Part shown: in pieces, positions 27,864 through 35,973 of the stretch | How positions within the stretch are numbered: the stretch's first letter is position 1 | Layout of the letters: every line of letters starts with the position of its first letter | Source of the DNA: Candidatus Phyllobacterium onerii | Lineage (GTDB): Bacteria; Pseudomonadota; Alphaproteobacteria; Rhizobiales; Rhizobiaceae | Direction: 5' to 3' | NCBI RefSeq assembly: GCF_028331445.1 | Contig: NZ_JAQMHX010000001.1 | Location: 620,001-684,000 of the forward strand | DNA: 64,000 bases | The notes under the pieces: model-generated | Told to the model about the DNA's origin: nothing | Seen by the model: the letters and a program-made list of their open reading frames with translations, nothing else | Database searches by the model: none | Program-made: the position numbers and the translations under genes

Positions 27864-29531
27864 ATGAGCGAGGTAACCGAACTCCCAGAGCGCGAGAGCA
27901 TGGAGTTTGATGTCGTCATAGTTGGAGGAGGGCCGGCTGGTCTAACCGCTGCGATCAAGCTCAAGCAGATCAATCCGGAATTGTCGGTTGTGGTCCTGGA
28001 AAAGGGCGGCGAAGTTGGTGCGCACATTCTTTCGGGCGCCGTGGTCGACCCGATCGGCGTCGACAAGCTCCTGCCGGGCTGGCGCGACGAGGAAGGACAT
28101 CCCTTCAATACGCCGGTTACGGCAGATCATTTTCTGGTTCTCGGACATTCCGGCTCGGTGCGTCTTCCGAATTTCGCCATGCCGCCTTTGATGAACAATC
28201 ATGGCAATTTCATTGTCTCGCTGGGCAATGTCTGCCGTTGGCTCGGCACCAAGGCAGAAGAACTGGGCGTAGAAATCTACCCGGGCTTTGCCGGCTCGGA
28301 AGTGCTTTACGACGACAACGGCGCTGTTATCGGTGTTGCTACCGGTGACATGGGCATCGAGAAGGATGGCAGTCCCGGACCGGCCTATACGCGGGGCATG
28401 GCGCTGCTCGGAAAGTATATCCTGGTCGCGGAAGGCGCGCGTGGTTCGCTCGCCAAGCAATTGATCAAAAAATTCAAGCTCGATGAAGGTAAGGAGCCGG
28501 CGAAATTCGGTATCGGATTGAAGGAATTGTGGCAAGTTGATCCGGCGAAGCACAAGCTGGGCCTCGTGCAGCATTCGTTCGGATGGCCGCTGGACATGAA
28601 GACGGGCGGCGGGTCATTCCTCTACCATCTTGAGGACAATACGGTCGCCGTCGGCTTCGTCATGCACCTCAACTACAAGAATCCCTACCTTTCGCCATTC
28701 GAGGAGTTCCAGCGCTTCAAGACCCATCCGTCCATTCGTGGCCTCTTCGAAGGGGGCAAGCGCCTGGGCTATGGTGCGCGGGCGATCACTGAAGGCGGTT
28801 GGCAGTCAGTGCCAAAGCTGTCTTTCCCCGGAGGGGCGTTGCTCGGCTGCTCGGCTGGCTTCGTCAACGTGCCGCGCATCAAGGGTTCGCACAATGCCAT
28901 GCTCTCCGGCATGCTGGCCGCCGAACATGTGGCGGAAGCGATCGCCGCCGGGCGTGCTAATGACGAGCTTATTGCTTACGAGAACGCTTGGCGCTCAAGT
29001 GAGATCGGCAAGGATTTGAAGCGTGTGCGTAACGTCAAGCCCATGTGGTCGAAGCTAGGCACAATCGGTGGGGTCATGCTTGGCGGTCTCGATATGTGGC
29101 TCAACACGATCTTTGGCGGCTGGTCACCCTTCGGCACGTGGAAGCATGGCAAGACCGATGCAGCCTCCCTCGAACCTGCCAGCAAATACACGCCAATCGC
29201 CTATCCAAAGCCCGATGGCGTCCTGACCTTCGATCGCCTGTCCTCGGTGTTCCTGTCCAACACCAATCATGAGGAAAACGAGCCGGTTCACCTGATCGTC
29301 AAGGATATGGGCCTGCAGAAAAGCTCTGAGCTCGAAGTCTATGCCGGACCTTCTGCACGTTACTGCCCGGCCGGTGTCTATGAGTGGGTCGAGGAGCCAA
29401 ACGGGTCGAAGTTCGTGATCAACGCGCAGAACTGCGTGCATTGCAAGACATGCGATATCAAGGACCCCAATCAGAACATCAACTGGGTGCCACCACAGGG
29501 CGGCGAAGGACCGGTCTATCAGAATATGTGA
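27864..29531 (+). CDS. Electron transfer flavoprotein-ubiquinone oxidoreductase (ETF-QO)
   Basis: A 555-residue protein peripherally bound to the inner membrane. It takes electrons from ETF, fed by acyl-CoA dehydrogenases such as the isovaleryl-CoA dehydrogenase at 43019-44182, and passes them to ubiquinone. The FAD-binding motif is VVIVGGGPAGLTAAIKLK. The GAHILSGAVVDP region is typical of the family. The C-terminal 4Fe-4S domain has CPAGVYEW and CVHCKTCDIKDPNQN. AGGAGG precedes the ATG. The 3' end overlaps the convergent EEP-family gene by 13 bp. Confidence 0.95.
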   Translation: MSEVTELPERESMEFDVVIVGGGPAGLTAAIKLKQINPELSVVVLEKGGEVGAHILSGAVVDPIGVDKLLPGWRDEEGHPFNTPVTADHFLVLGHSGSVRLPNFAMPPLMNNHGNFIVSLGNVCRWLGTKAEELGVEIYPGFAGSEVLYDDNGAVIGVATGDMGIEKDGSPGPAYTRGMALLGKYILVAEGARGSLAKQLIKKFKLDEGKEPAKFGIGLKELWQVDPAKHKLGLVQHSFGWPLDMKTGGGSFLYHLEDNTVAVGFVMHLNYKNPYLSPFEEFQRFKTHPSIRGLFEGGKRLGYGARAITEGGWQSVPKLSFPGGALLGCSAGFVNVPRIKGSHNAMLSGMLAAEHVAEAIAAGRANDELIAYENAWRSSEIGKDLKRVRNVKPMWSKLGTIGGVMLGGLDMWLNTIFGGWSPFGTWKHGKTDAASLEPASKYTPIAYPKPDGVLTFDRLSSVFLSNTNHEENEPVHLIVKDMGLQKSSELEVYAGPSARYCPAGVYEWVEEPNGSKFVINAQNCVHCKTCDIKDPNQNINWVPPQGGEGPVYQNM

Positions 29532-30535
29532 TCGCTTTGCCTCATCACAGTCTGCTGATCCGGACCGCCATTGTCATCGACGCCGCTAATTGAAAAGCGT
29601 AGCAGCAGCGGCAAATGATCCGAGCCGACAGGCTGCAGTGTCTCGACTCGCGTTTGGATAATGCGGTCCGAAACGAGGATGTGATCGATCGGCAGGCCAA
29701 CCCATCGCGCCGCATGCGCCAATGAGCCGTTGACGAGCCAGCTCGGCCGCAACCCTTCGGCTGAAGATGTCTTGCTCGCCTCGGTGATGGTTTTAAGTGT
29801 CTGACTCCAGGATGTCGCGTTGAAATCACCAGCAATGATCATTGGACCTTGAAGCCGCTCGAAGTAGGGCTTGATCGTCTCAACATTGCTGGCTTGGCCA
29901 TAGGGCCACGGCCAGTCGAGGTGGATTGCAGTAATAACGGCGCTGCGTCCGCCGAAATCAACGCGTGCGAGACCGATCAAACTGTCGACACATTGTGGCG
30001 TGGTACCGAGCGCAAATGGACGGCGGGAGAGAATTGCAACGCCGCCAATATGGCTGCGGTTAGGGCAGTAGAGATTATAGGGATAGCGTGCTTCGATCGC
30101 TTTCAGTTTGGGGCGCCACGCAGTGGATACTTCCTGCAAGGTGATGACATCGGGCGCTTCTTGCGCGATCAACCGAAGGACGTCAGCCTGGTGACGATTG
30201 TCGTAGCGCAGGTTCAGCTGCATCAGTTTGTATTCCGGCTGGGCTGTTTTAGCTTCTGCGGAAGGCGCAGGGGAGGGAACAAGCACGGAACCAAGTGCGG
30301 TCAGTCCCAGCACCATTGCCATCAAACCTTCTCGCCACAGTCCAAAAATAAGGGCTGGGATGGCCGATATGGCCATCAGCGCCGCGAGATGCATGCGGAA
30401 ATGCGCAAAAGAATCGAACAGTGGATGGGCCGCGCCGAAAAATCCCAATACCAGCGGTAGCGAAAACATCACCGGTATTACTACGGCGGCAAGTCTGATC
30501 CACGATAGTCTGTTCTCTGTCGTCATGCTCCGCAT
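29519..30535 (-). CDS. Membrane-anchored endonuclease/exonuclease/phosphatase (EEP) family protein
   Basis: About 338 residues. Three hydrophobic helices occupy the first 95 residues. An EEP domain follows, with LNLRYDNR, VITLQEVS (catalytic Glu), GDFNATSW and the terminal SDHLPLLL. The family covers DNases, sphingomyelinase-like and other phosphodiesterases, so the substrate is open. The start is uncertain: ATGs at 30535 and 30526 are possible, and neither has a strong ribosome-binding tract. Its last codons lie antisense to the end of the ETF-QO gene. Confidence 0.78.
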   Translation of the reverse strand: MRSMTTENRLSWIRLAAVVIPVMFSLPLVLGFFGAAHPLFDSFAHFRMHLAALMAISAIPALIFGLWREGLMAMVLGLTALGSVLVPSPAPSAEAKTAQPEYKLMQLNLRYDNRHQADVLRLIAQEAPDVITLQEVSTAWRPKLKAIEARYPYNLYCPNRSHIGGVAILSRRPFALGTTPQCVDSLIGLARVDFGGRSAVITAIHLDWPWPYGQASNVETIKPYFERLQGPMIIAGDFNATSWSQTLKTITEASKTSSAEGLRPSWLVNGSLAHAARWVGLPIDHILVSDRIIQTRVETLQPVGSDHLPLLLRFSISGVDDNGGPDQQTVMRQSDHIF

Positions 30536-30618
30536 TAAACCGGCAATTGCGACGCAATCAAGATGGTAGCGCTTGTGATCTCGGGACAACCCGCAGCGCC
30601 GTTAACCGGCCTCTTATG

Positions 30619-30937
30619 CAACCCTGCATTCGTTGTGCTCTGCGACAATTACAGCCATGTGTGGAGGAGTTTTATAAGCAGAAGCAGCAAGCGCCGAGCG
30701 AACCGGCGCATCGAGAAGATGGGCCTCCTCGACCCGGCACGGGCCTTGCGGATAAAACTGGAGGTGAACTTTGTGGTGGTTACCATTTAGCATCACGCTG
30801 ACGACGAAAAGAACCCGGACGAGTTGGTCGCTCAGCATCCGGGTTCAATTCAACTAGTCAGAAAAGGAGGGGCGGGTGAAAATCCGCTCCTCACTCCAAA
30901 CCGGAATATAGCAGCTTTCCCATTATTTCCAAGCAGC
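30619..30937 (-). ncRNA. Structured intergenic element, copy 1 (candidate small RNA, minus strand)
   Basis: This segment is clearly homologous to 36913-37227. On the minus strand it reads: TTGGAA (near 30930), 16 bp, TATATT (-10-like), a hairpin around 30866-30892, and a 9-bp stem GAACCCGGA...TCCGGGTTC (30811-30846) followed by TTTTC. That arrangement is a promoter, a 5' hairpin and a Rho-independent terminator, giving a predicted RNA of about 95-105 nt. On the plus strand a 23-codon ORF starts at ATG 30719 (MGLLDPARALRIKLEV...) and converges on the same terminator. I do not recognise the family. Confidence 0.55.
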
Positions 30938-31017
30938 GCCGTTTTGGACTTTAGACGCATGACAGAGATGATTAGTGTGAGATCTCGGACGAGACTCAAC
31001 ATTGAGGAGGGTGTCCC

Positions 31018-31374
31018 GTGATCGTAAAACGCATGGTTCCAAATTTCGCATGTCCTGATCCCGGCAGCGTTCGTGACTTCTACGGAAACTTGCTGGAACT
31101 GAAAGTCGTCATGGATCATGGATGGATTTTGACATTTGCATCCGACATTCCGGCAAGGCCGCAGATCAGCATCGCGAGCGAAGGAGGGTCAGGCACCCCT
31201 GTTCCCGACATTTCGATCGAAGTGGAGGATGTCGATATGGTCTATGCGCGGGCGAGAACAGGCGGCTATGAAATCGCTTACGATATCGCAGATGAGCCCT
31301 GGGGCGTGCGACGTTTCTACGTCCGCGATCCAACCGGGCGATTGGTCAACATCTTGACGCATGCTGTTGATTGA
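31018..31374 (+). CDS. VOC-superfamily (glyoxalase/bleomycin-resistance fold) protein
   Basis: A 118-residue protein with one VOC module pair. It opens with RMVPNFACPDPGSVRDFYGNL and closes with GVRRFYVRDPTGRLVNILTH, where His and Glu positions of the metal site can be compared. The GTG at 31018 has an excellent AGGAGG at 31005-31010 with 7-nt spacing. It converges with the MarR gene, 2 bp apart. Function beyond the fold cannot be stated. Many such proteins are lyases or resistance proteins. Confidence 0.8.
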   Translation: MIVKRMVPNFACPDPGSVRDFYGNLLELKVVMDHGWILTFASDIPARPQISIASEGGSGTPVPDISIEVEDVDMVYARARTGGYEIAYDIADEPWGVRRFYVRDPTGRLVNILTHAVD

Positions 31375-31376
31375 GA

Positions 31377-31823
31377 TCACAAGAGCTTCTTCAAGCCGTT
31401 TAAAAGTCGATCATGCTCGCCGTCTGTTAGCAGTTCTTCAAGTTTGCGATGTGAATTTTTCCATATCGGCACGACTTCCGAAAGCAGGTGCATACCATCC
31501 GGCGTCAGTGCCATGAGGCGGCTGCGTTTGTCAGCAGGATCGACCACGACCCTCACCAGGCCACGGCGCTCCAGCGGCTTGAGGGCCGCGGTAAGTGTGG
31601 TTCGGTCCATCGCGAGCAATGAAGCTACGGAACTCAGATTGGGTGGCGACGGCCGATTCAGCGACATCAGCAGCGAAAACTGCCCGTTGGTGAGGTCATG
31701 AGGCCGCAAAGCTTCATCGAAGCGGCGGGCTAGGGCACGCGCGGCCCGTTGTACAGCAAGGCACAAGCACGTATCGCGAACGTGAATTGTTGTTTCGAAA
31801 GGAACTGAAATCGGCTTTGACAT
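31377..31823 (-). CDS. MarR-family transcriptional regulator
   Basis: A 148-residue winged-helix protein. The DNA-binding part is visible as LTNGQFSLLMSLNRPSPPNLSSVASLLAMDRTTLTAALKPLERRGLV, followed by the wing VDPADKRSRLMALT. It is divergent from the double-VOC gene at 31914, with a palindromic operator in the shared promoter. It most likely represses that gene and itself. The inducing ligand is unknown. Confidence 0.88.
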   Translation of the reverse strand: MSKPISVPFETTIHVRDTCLCLAVQRAARALARRFDEALRPHDLTNGQFSLLMSLNRPSPPNLSSVASLLAMDRTTLTAALKPLERRGLVRVVVDPADKRSRLMALTPDGMHLLSEVVPIWKNSHRKLEELLTDGEHDRLLNGLKKLL

Positions 31824-31834
31824 GGCCTATATAT

Positions 31835-31860
31835 GTTGATATCAACGTAAATGTCAACAT
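31835..31860. promoter_or_regulatory. MarR operator/promoter between marR-type gene and VOC gene
   Basis: The 12-bp perfect palindrome GTTGATATCAAC lies at 31835-31846. On the minus strand it sits inside the spacer between a perfect -35 TTGACA (31852-31857) and an AT-rich -10 (ATATAT/TATATA near 31829-31834) of the regulator gene. Binding there would block its own transcription. The divergent VOC gene begins 67 bp away. Confidence 0.6.
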
Positions 31861-31913
31861 CCAGACACGAGCCATCTATACAATCCGGTCGATCATGAGA
31901 AGGAGGAGTTATC

Positions 31914-32681
31914 ATGTCCAATTCCGGTAATTTTGTTTGGTACGAACTGATGACCAGCGATGCTGAATCTGCCGAGCGCTTCTATAGCAATGTCGTCGGC
32001 TGGAGTGCTCAAGACGCTGGCCATCCGCAAATGAAATACACGTTGCTGAAAGTCGGTGAGGCCCCGGTTGCCGGTATGATGACAACACCGGAAGGTTGCA
32101 ATACCGGCGTCGAGTCAATGTGGTCCGGCTATATTGCGGTCGATGACGTCGATCAATTTGCCGCCCGCGTAAAGGATGCGGGAGGCAAGATAACAGTCGA
32201 ACCGCAAGATATACCGGAAGTCGGCAGGTTCGCGATCGCTGCCGATCCGCAGGGCGCGCCGTTCACTCTGTTCAAGCCCTCGATGCAAGATCGCGGCGAC
32301 AATCCAAAGCCCCCTGCACCGGGTACAGTCGGGTGGCACGAATTGAACACCAGCGATTGGAAGAGTGCCTTTGAGTTCTATTCCGGCCTGTTTGGCTGGA
32401 CCAAGGGCGAAGCCATGGATATGGGCGGCATGGGCACATACCAGATCGTGGAGCGCGACGGACAGATGTTTGGCGCCATGATGAACAATCCTGAGCCGTC
32501 AACCCGTCCAGCCTGGTGCTATTATATCTGCGTGGACGATATTAACGCCGCTGAATCGAGGATCAAGGACAAGGGCGGCAAGGTTGTCTTCGGGCCGATG
32601 GAGGTTCCGGGCGAGCAGTGGGTTTTGCAGGCGCTCGACCCGCAGGGCGTGTCTTTCGCTCTTCTTGGCCCTCGCAAATAA
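31914..32681 (+). CDS. Double-domain VOC-family protein (glyoxalase-like)
   Basis: A 255-residue protein made of two VOC domains. The first starts FVWYELMTSDAESAERFYSNVVGW and ends GRFAIAADPQGAPFTLFKP. The second starts GWHELNTSDWKSAFEFYSGLFGW and ends QALDPQGVSFALLGP. The two halves are plainly an internal duplication. AAGGAGGAG precedes the ATG. Divergence from a MarR gene suggests inducible expression by a small, perhaps toxic, molecule. The reaction is not known. Confidence 0.85.
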   Translation: MSNSGNFVWYELMTSDAESAERFYSNVVGWSAQDAGHPQMKYTLLKVGEAPVAGMMTTPEGCNTGVESMWSGYIAVDDVDQFAARVKDAGGKITVEPQDIPEVGRFAIAADPQGAPFTLFKPSMQDRGDNPKPPAPGTVGWHELNTSDWKSAFEFYSGLFGWTKGEAMDMGGMGTYQIVERDGQMFGAMMNNPEPSTRPAWCYYICVDDINAAESRIKDKGGKVVFGPMEVPGEQWVLQALDPQGVSFALLGPRK

Positions 32682-32684
32682 GTT

Positions 32685-34193
32685 CTACTGAAACGCCATC
32701 TCGTAGAAACTGCGCAACTTTCTGGAGTGCAGTTTCTCGGGGGGCATTTCAGCCAGTTTCTCCAGGGCACGAATGCCGATCTGCAAATGCTGTGCCACCT
32801 GACGTTTGTAAAATTCCGTCGCCATGCCAGGCAGTTTCAATTCACCGTGCAGCGGCTTGTCGGAGACGCACAGCAGCGTTCCGTAAGGCACGCGAAAGCG
32901 GAAACCATTCGCCGCGATTGTCGCCGATTCCATGTCGAGCGCGATCGCGCGCGATTGCGACAGCCGTTTAACGGGGCCGCGCTGGTCGCGTAGCTCCCAA
33001 TTGCGGTTGTCGATCGTTGCCACGGTGCCGGTACGCATGATGCGCTTCAGATCATACCCCTCAAGCCCGGTGATTTCCGCGACTGCCTGTTCAAGTGCGA
33101 CCTGCACTTCGGCAAGCGCCGGGATCGGCACCCATACCGGTAAATCGTCATCCAGCACGTGATCTTCGCGCACGTAGGCATGGGCCAACACATAGTCGCC
33201 GAGCGCTTGCGTATTGCGCAGCCCGGCGCAGTGGCCAAGCATTAGCCAGGCGTGCGGCCTCAGCACGGCGATATGATCGGTAATCGTCTTGGCATTCGAA
33301 GGGCCGACACCGATATTCACCATGGTGATGCCAGAACGGTCGTCACGTGCGAGATGATAGGCCGGCATCTGCGGCAGCCGGCCAATCGGCACGCCCGACG
33401 TCGGTGCATCATTGCCGGCTTCGGTGATCAGGTTACCGGGCTCGATGAAGCGCTGATAGCTGCCGCCACCTTCAGCCATAAGTCCACGCGCCAAGGCGCA
33501 AAATTCGTCGATGTAGAACTGGTAGTTGGTGAACAACACGTAATTCTGAAAATGCATCGGTCGCGTCGCGGTATAGTGCGAGAGCCGGTGCAAGGAATAA
33601 TCGACCCGTTGCGCCGTAAAGGGCGAGAGCGGCATGATGCTGTCGAGGTCGTCCGTTTCATATTCGCCGTTGACAATGCGATCATCCGTCGCTGCGAGAT
33701 CCGGTACGTCGAAGAGATCGCGAAGCGGGCGGGTGAATGCATCCGCTACGGATGATTCGACATGTGTGCCCTCAAGGAAGGCAAAGTGGATGGGGATCGG
33801 CGTCGTGGATTCCTGTACCGTCACGGGACCGCCATGGTTGCGGATCAACAGCCTTATCTGTTCCTCGAGATAGTTGTCGAACAGGTCCGGCCGCGTGATG
33901 GTCGCCGTATATTGACCGGGTGCCGACACATGGCCGAATGCAAGGCGGGAATCGATCTGCGCATAGCTCGACGTCGAAAGACGCACTTCCGGATAGAAAG
34001 CGCGGAAATGCATTGTGTCGCGTTCTTCGCCTCGCGCAACTCTATCGAAGGCATCACGCAGAAACTTTGTATTGCGTTCATACAGAGCGCTGAGGGCCTG
34101 GACGGCCGCCTTGGCGTCGGTAAATTCTCGTCCTTCGACATGGCTGGGCATGCTGATGGCGGTGGGCTTCTTTGTTCCGATTCTTTTGTCCAT
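32685..34193 (-). CDS. amn: AMP nucleosidase
   Basis: About 502 residues. Hydrolyses AMP to adenine and ribose 5-phosphate. A family-specific N-terminal domain (FTDAKAAVQALSALYERNTKFLRDAF) is followed by a nucleoside-phosphorylase-like domain with NIGVGPSNAKTITDHIAVLRPHAWLMLGHCAGLR and AIALDMESATIAANGFRF. The frame stays open to 34325, but those codons lie in the inverted-repeat element at 34237, so the start must be later. I place it at 34193, while ATG 34211 (adding 6 residues) is also possible. The stop follows the VOC gene stop by 3 bp (convergent). Confidence 0.92.
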   Translation of the reverse strand: MDKRIGTKKPTAISMPSHVEGREFTDAKAAVQALSALYERNTKFLRDAFDRVARGEERDTMHFRAFYPEVRLSTSSYAQIDSRLAFGHVSAPGQYTATITRPDLFDNYLEEQIRLLIRNHGGPVTVQESTTPIPIHFAFLEGTHVESSVADAFTRPLRDLFDVPDLAATDDRIVNGEYETDDLDSIMPLSPFTAQRVDYSLHRLSHYTATRPMHFQNYVLFTNYQFYIDEFCALARGLMAEGGGSYQRFIEPGNLITEAGNDAPTSGVPIGRLPQMPAYHLARDDRSGITMVNIGVGPSNAKTITDHIAVLRPHAWLMLGHCAGLRNTQALGDYVLAHAYVREDHVLDDDLPVWVPIPALAEVQVALEQAVAEITGLEGYDLKRIMRTGTVATIDNRNWELRDQRGPVKRLSQSRAIALDMESATIAANGFRFRVPYGTLLCVSDKPLHGELKLPGMATEFYKRQVAQHLQIGIRALEKLAEMPPEKLHSRKLRSFYEMAFQ

Positions 34194-34236
34194 GCCCCAA
34201 TATAGTGACATAGCATGACACTTGAAAAGCGGTGTC

Positions 34237-34592
34237 TTAGAGCGGTTTGCACATATTGGATCGATCGTGTTTCTCGGATGGCGAGACAATCCACGCGGAA
34301 GGTGGCGAGGTCGATGCTTTTCCATCGTCCGACGCCGCCTGACAAAGTGGTTGGCCGCCAGCCGGAAACCCAGCCGTTGGTTTGCTTTGGCAAACCAACA
34401 AGCTTCAAACCCGCTGATCGAATTATCCGCGTTTCGCAGAAACGCGTTCGATCAGTGGGCCGGGTGAATTTGCTCCAAACCCTTCGGGTTTTGGCTTTGT
34501 CCGCTGGAAAGGCATCGGCCTCGCCAAACCCCTCGACCTTGAACCAAATTCCCTCCGGCAGGATGATTCAATATGATTGCAAACCGCTCTAA
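34237..34592. mobile_element. MITE-like 356-bp inverted-repeat element
   Basis: The ends are TTAGAGCGGTTTGCA (34237-34251) and its exact reverse complement TGCAAACCGCTCTAA (34578-34592). The similarity continues inwards imperfectly (CATATTGGATCGAT against CATATTGAATCAT). TA dinucleotides border the GAGCGG termini, as expected for an IS630/mariner-type target duplication. The interior holds several hairpins, among them GTTGGTTTG-CTTTGG-CAAACCAAC near 34375 and CTGATCGAAT...CGATCAG near 34415-34457. It has no transposase gene. It touches the 5' side of amn and the 3' end of a small ORF. Confidence 0.65.
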
Positions 34593-34753
34593 ACTCTCTG
34601 CAGACTGACGAGGAGAACAAGCCCTATGCCGCCATTTGACGGGTTTCGCCCCTCATAACTTGTGACAAAAGCCACGACAGGACCGATGAGAATGGCAGAG
34701 AAAATTAGCGCGCGAAGAAAAAGCAGCGATAAATGGGCGGTTGATTGTATCAT
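34589..34753 (-). CDS. Candidate small membrane protein (54 aa)
   Basis: ATG at 34753 follows GGAGCAAGGGATC on the minus strand. The 54-residue product has a hydrophobic segment FLRALIFSAILIGPVVAFV and a glycine-rich tail. The TAG stop lies inside the terminal repeat of the MITE-like element, so the original C-terminus may have been replaced by insertion. I know no family for it. It could be a chance ORF. Confidence 0.3.
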   Translation of the reverse strand: MIQSTAHLSLLFLRALIFSAILIGPVVAFVTSYEGRNPSNGGIGLVLLVSLQRV

Positions 34754-35376
34754 GATCCCTTGCTCCCCGTCCGATGCGGCTTTGCATTCTTGGTTTCAAG
34801 AAAATGGCTCAACCGGTCTGAATGAAAGCTGATGCGTTCGTTCATCGCGCGTTCAACCGGAAGTGTGATTTCTCAAGTCGTAGGGGGCGCCCGCAGGACT
34901 AGTCGAGGCGCGGGCCCGCTATCCAAGCAAGAGAGGCTCTTGTTCGGACGGCGACGAGCGGGAAATGTTTGCCCAACTCCTCAAGCCTATAAAAGCAAAA
35001 GGCAGCCATGGAGGGACCACCATGACTGCCTGTCTTTTTGCCTGTGACCAGCGAAGGATCTGTCCAGGCGTCTTGGTCTTGCATTGTTCAATCCAGGCAG
35101 GCGACGTACCAACGAATAAAATAGACAATACTTTTTCTATTCTTGGCCTCCCAGAATTTCACTCAGGCTTTGTATGCAGGGAGGATGCACACAAACGACG
35201 ATGACTCAACAATACAAGATAAAAGAACTTCAATATTCGGCATTTCGAAACAACTACACACTGAAAGCTGATTGATAAGAGATATCGCGAATTTCCGCAA
35301 TTATACCTTAGTCTAAATCGATTGAATTTCAAGAAAATGGGGTAATCCAAGACGTAACTGGTATTGCGTCAATTCT
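34754..35376. other. Long intergenic stretch with a hairpin/T-tract and no convincing gene
   Basis: Over 600 bp separate the 54-aa ORF from the GFA gene. A stem AGGCAG...CTGCCT at 35000-35031 followed by GTCTTTTT looks like a terminator on the plus strand. A 60-codon plus-strand ORF starts inside its 3' arm (ATG 35022, with GGAGGG 6 nt upstream). It has no recognisable domain. A 16-bp stretch, TCCAGGCAGGCGACGT, at about 35092 recurs exactly inside the GFA gene near 35478. The rest, 35200-35376, is AT-rich without features I can name. Confidence 0.4.
35000..35039 (+). terminator. Orphan terminator-like hairpin
   Basis: AGGCAGCCATGG and CCATGACTGCCT arms (35000-35031, imperfect) are followed by a run of five T at 35034-35038. 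No annotated gene ends here on the plus strand. It may therefore end an unannotated small RNA arising between about 34900 and 34990. Confidence 0.4.
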
Positions 35377-35778
35377 TCATAAATGACGAATTTCTGCAGG
35401 TTGACGCTCCCAATGATCGTGCCTTCCATCCTGGTACTCAACGGGAGCGTTCAACAGCTCGTCAGGCATCAAATCGTCCAGGCAGGCGACGTTTATCGCG
35501 TAGAACACACCCATATCCGCTGTTTCACCACGGCCGAAGGGTTTAACGCCACACGTCCGGCAGAAGAAATGGACGATGGTTCGGCTGCCAAACTGGTATT
35601 CAGTCAAATAATTTGAGCCGGAGGTTACCCGAAGGGCATTTTCGTCAACAAATGCCTTCCAAAAGCGAGTTTTTGCGCAAAACGAGCAATTACATTTGCT
35701 CGTACCCTGATCGATATCGATGTCGGCCTCGAAGCGGACAGTGCTGCAGTGACAGCTTCCGTGATAGGTCTTTTTCAC
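35377..35778 (-). CDS. GFA/CENP-V family zinc protein (glutathione-dependent formaldehyde-activating enzyme-like)
   Basis: A 133-residue protein. The zinc-ligand cysteines appear as GSCHCSTVRFE, then SKCNCSFCAKT and FFCRTCGVKPFGRG, the pattern of the GFA fold. These proteins bind zinc and a thiol. Most members are uncharacterised and the formaldehyde role applies to only a few. The start is GTG 35778 with GGAGGAGAGA immediately upstream. It stands alone in a region of long intergenic spacers. Confidence 0.85.
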   Translation of the reverse strand: MKKTYHGSCHCSTVRFEADIDIDQGTSKCNCSFCAKTRFWKAFVDENALRVTSGSNYLTEYQFGSRTIVHFFCRTCGVKPFGRGETADMGVFYAINVACLDDLMPDELLNAPVEYQDGRHDHWERQPAEIRHL

Positions 35779-35973
35779 TCTCTCCTCCGATGAATGTATA
35801 ACCTTATAGTTAAATAACCTGTTGGTTTAATAATAGTTGCGATCACAAAGGTCAAGTTTGCGGTCACCACTTTTTTGAGCCACAAATTTTCCTTGGAAAT
35901 TGCCATTTCGGATATCAGCTTGCGCCGCGGCGGGAATCCTCGCTGTTTGATTTGTCGGAGATGGAGATGAGAA

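Noticed and set aside
34194-34325. N-terminal extension of AMP nucleosidase by 44 residues
   Set aside because: The codons fall mostly in the inverted-repeat element and the family homology begins after residue 55 of the extended frame.
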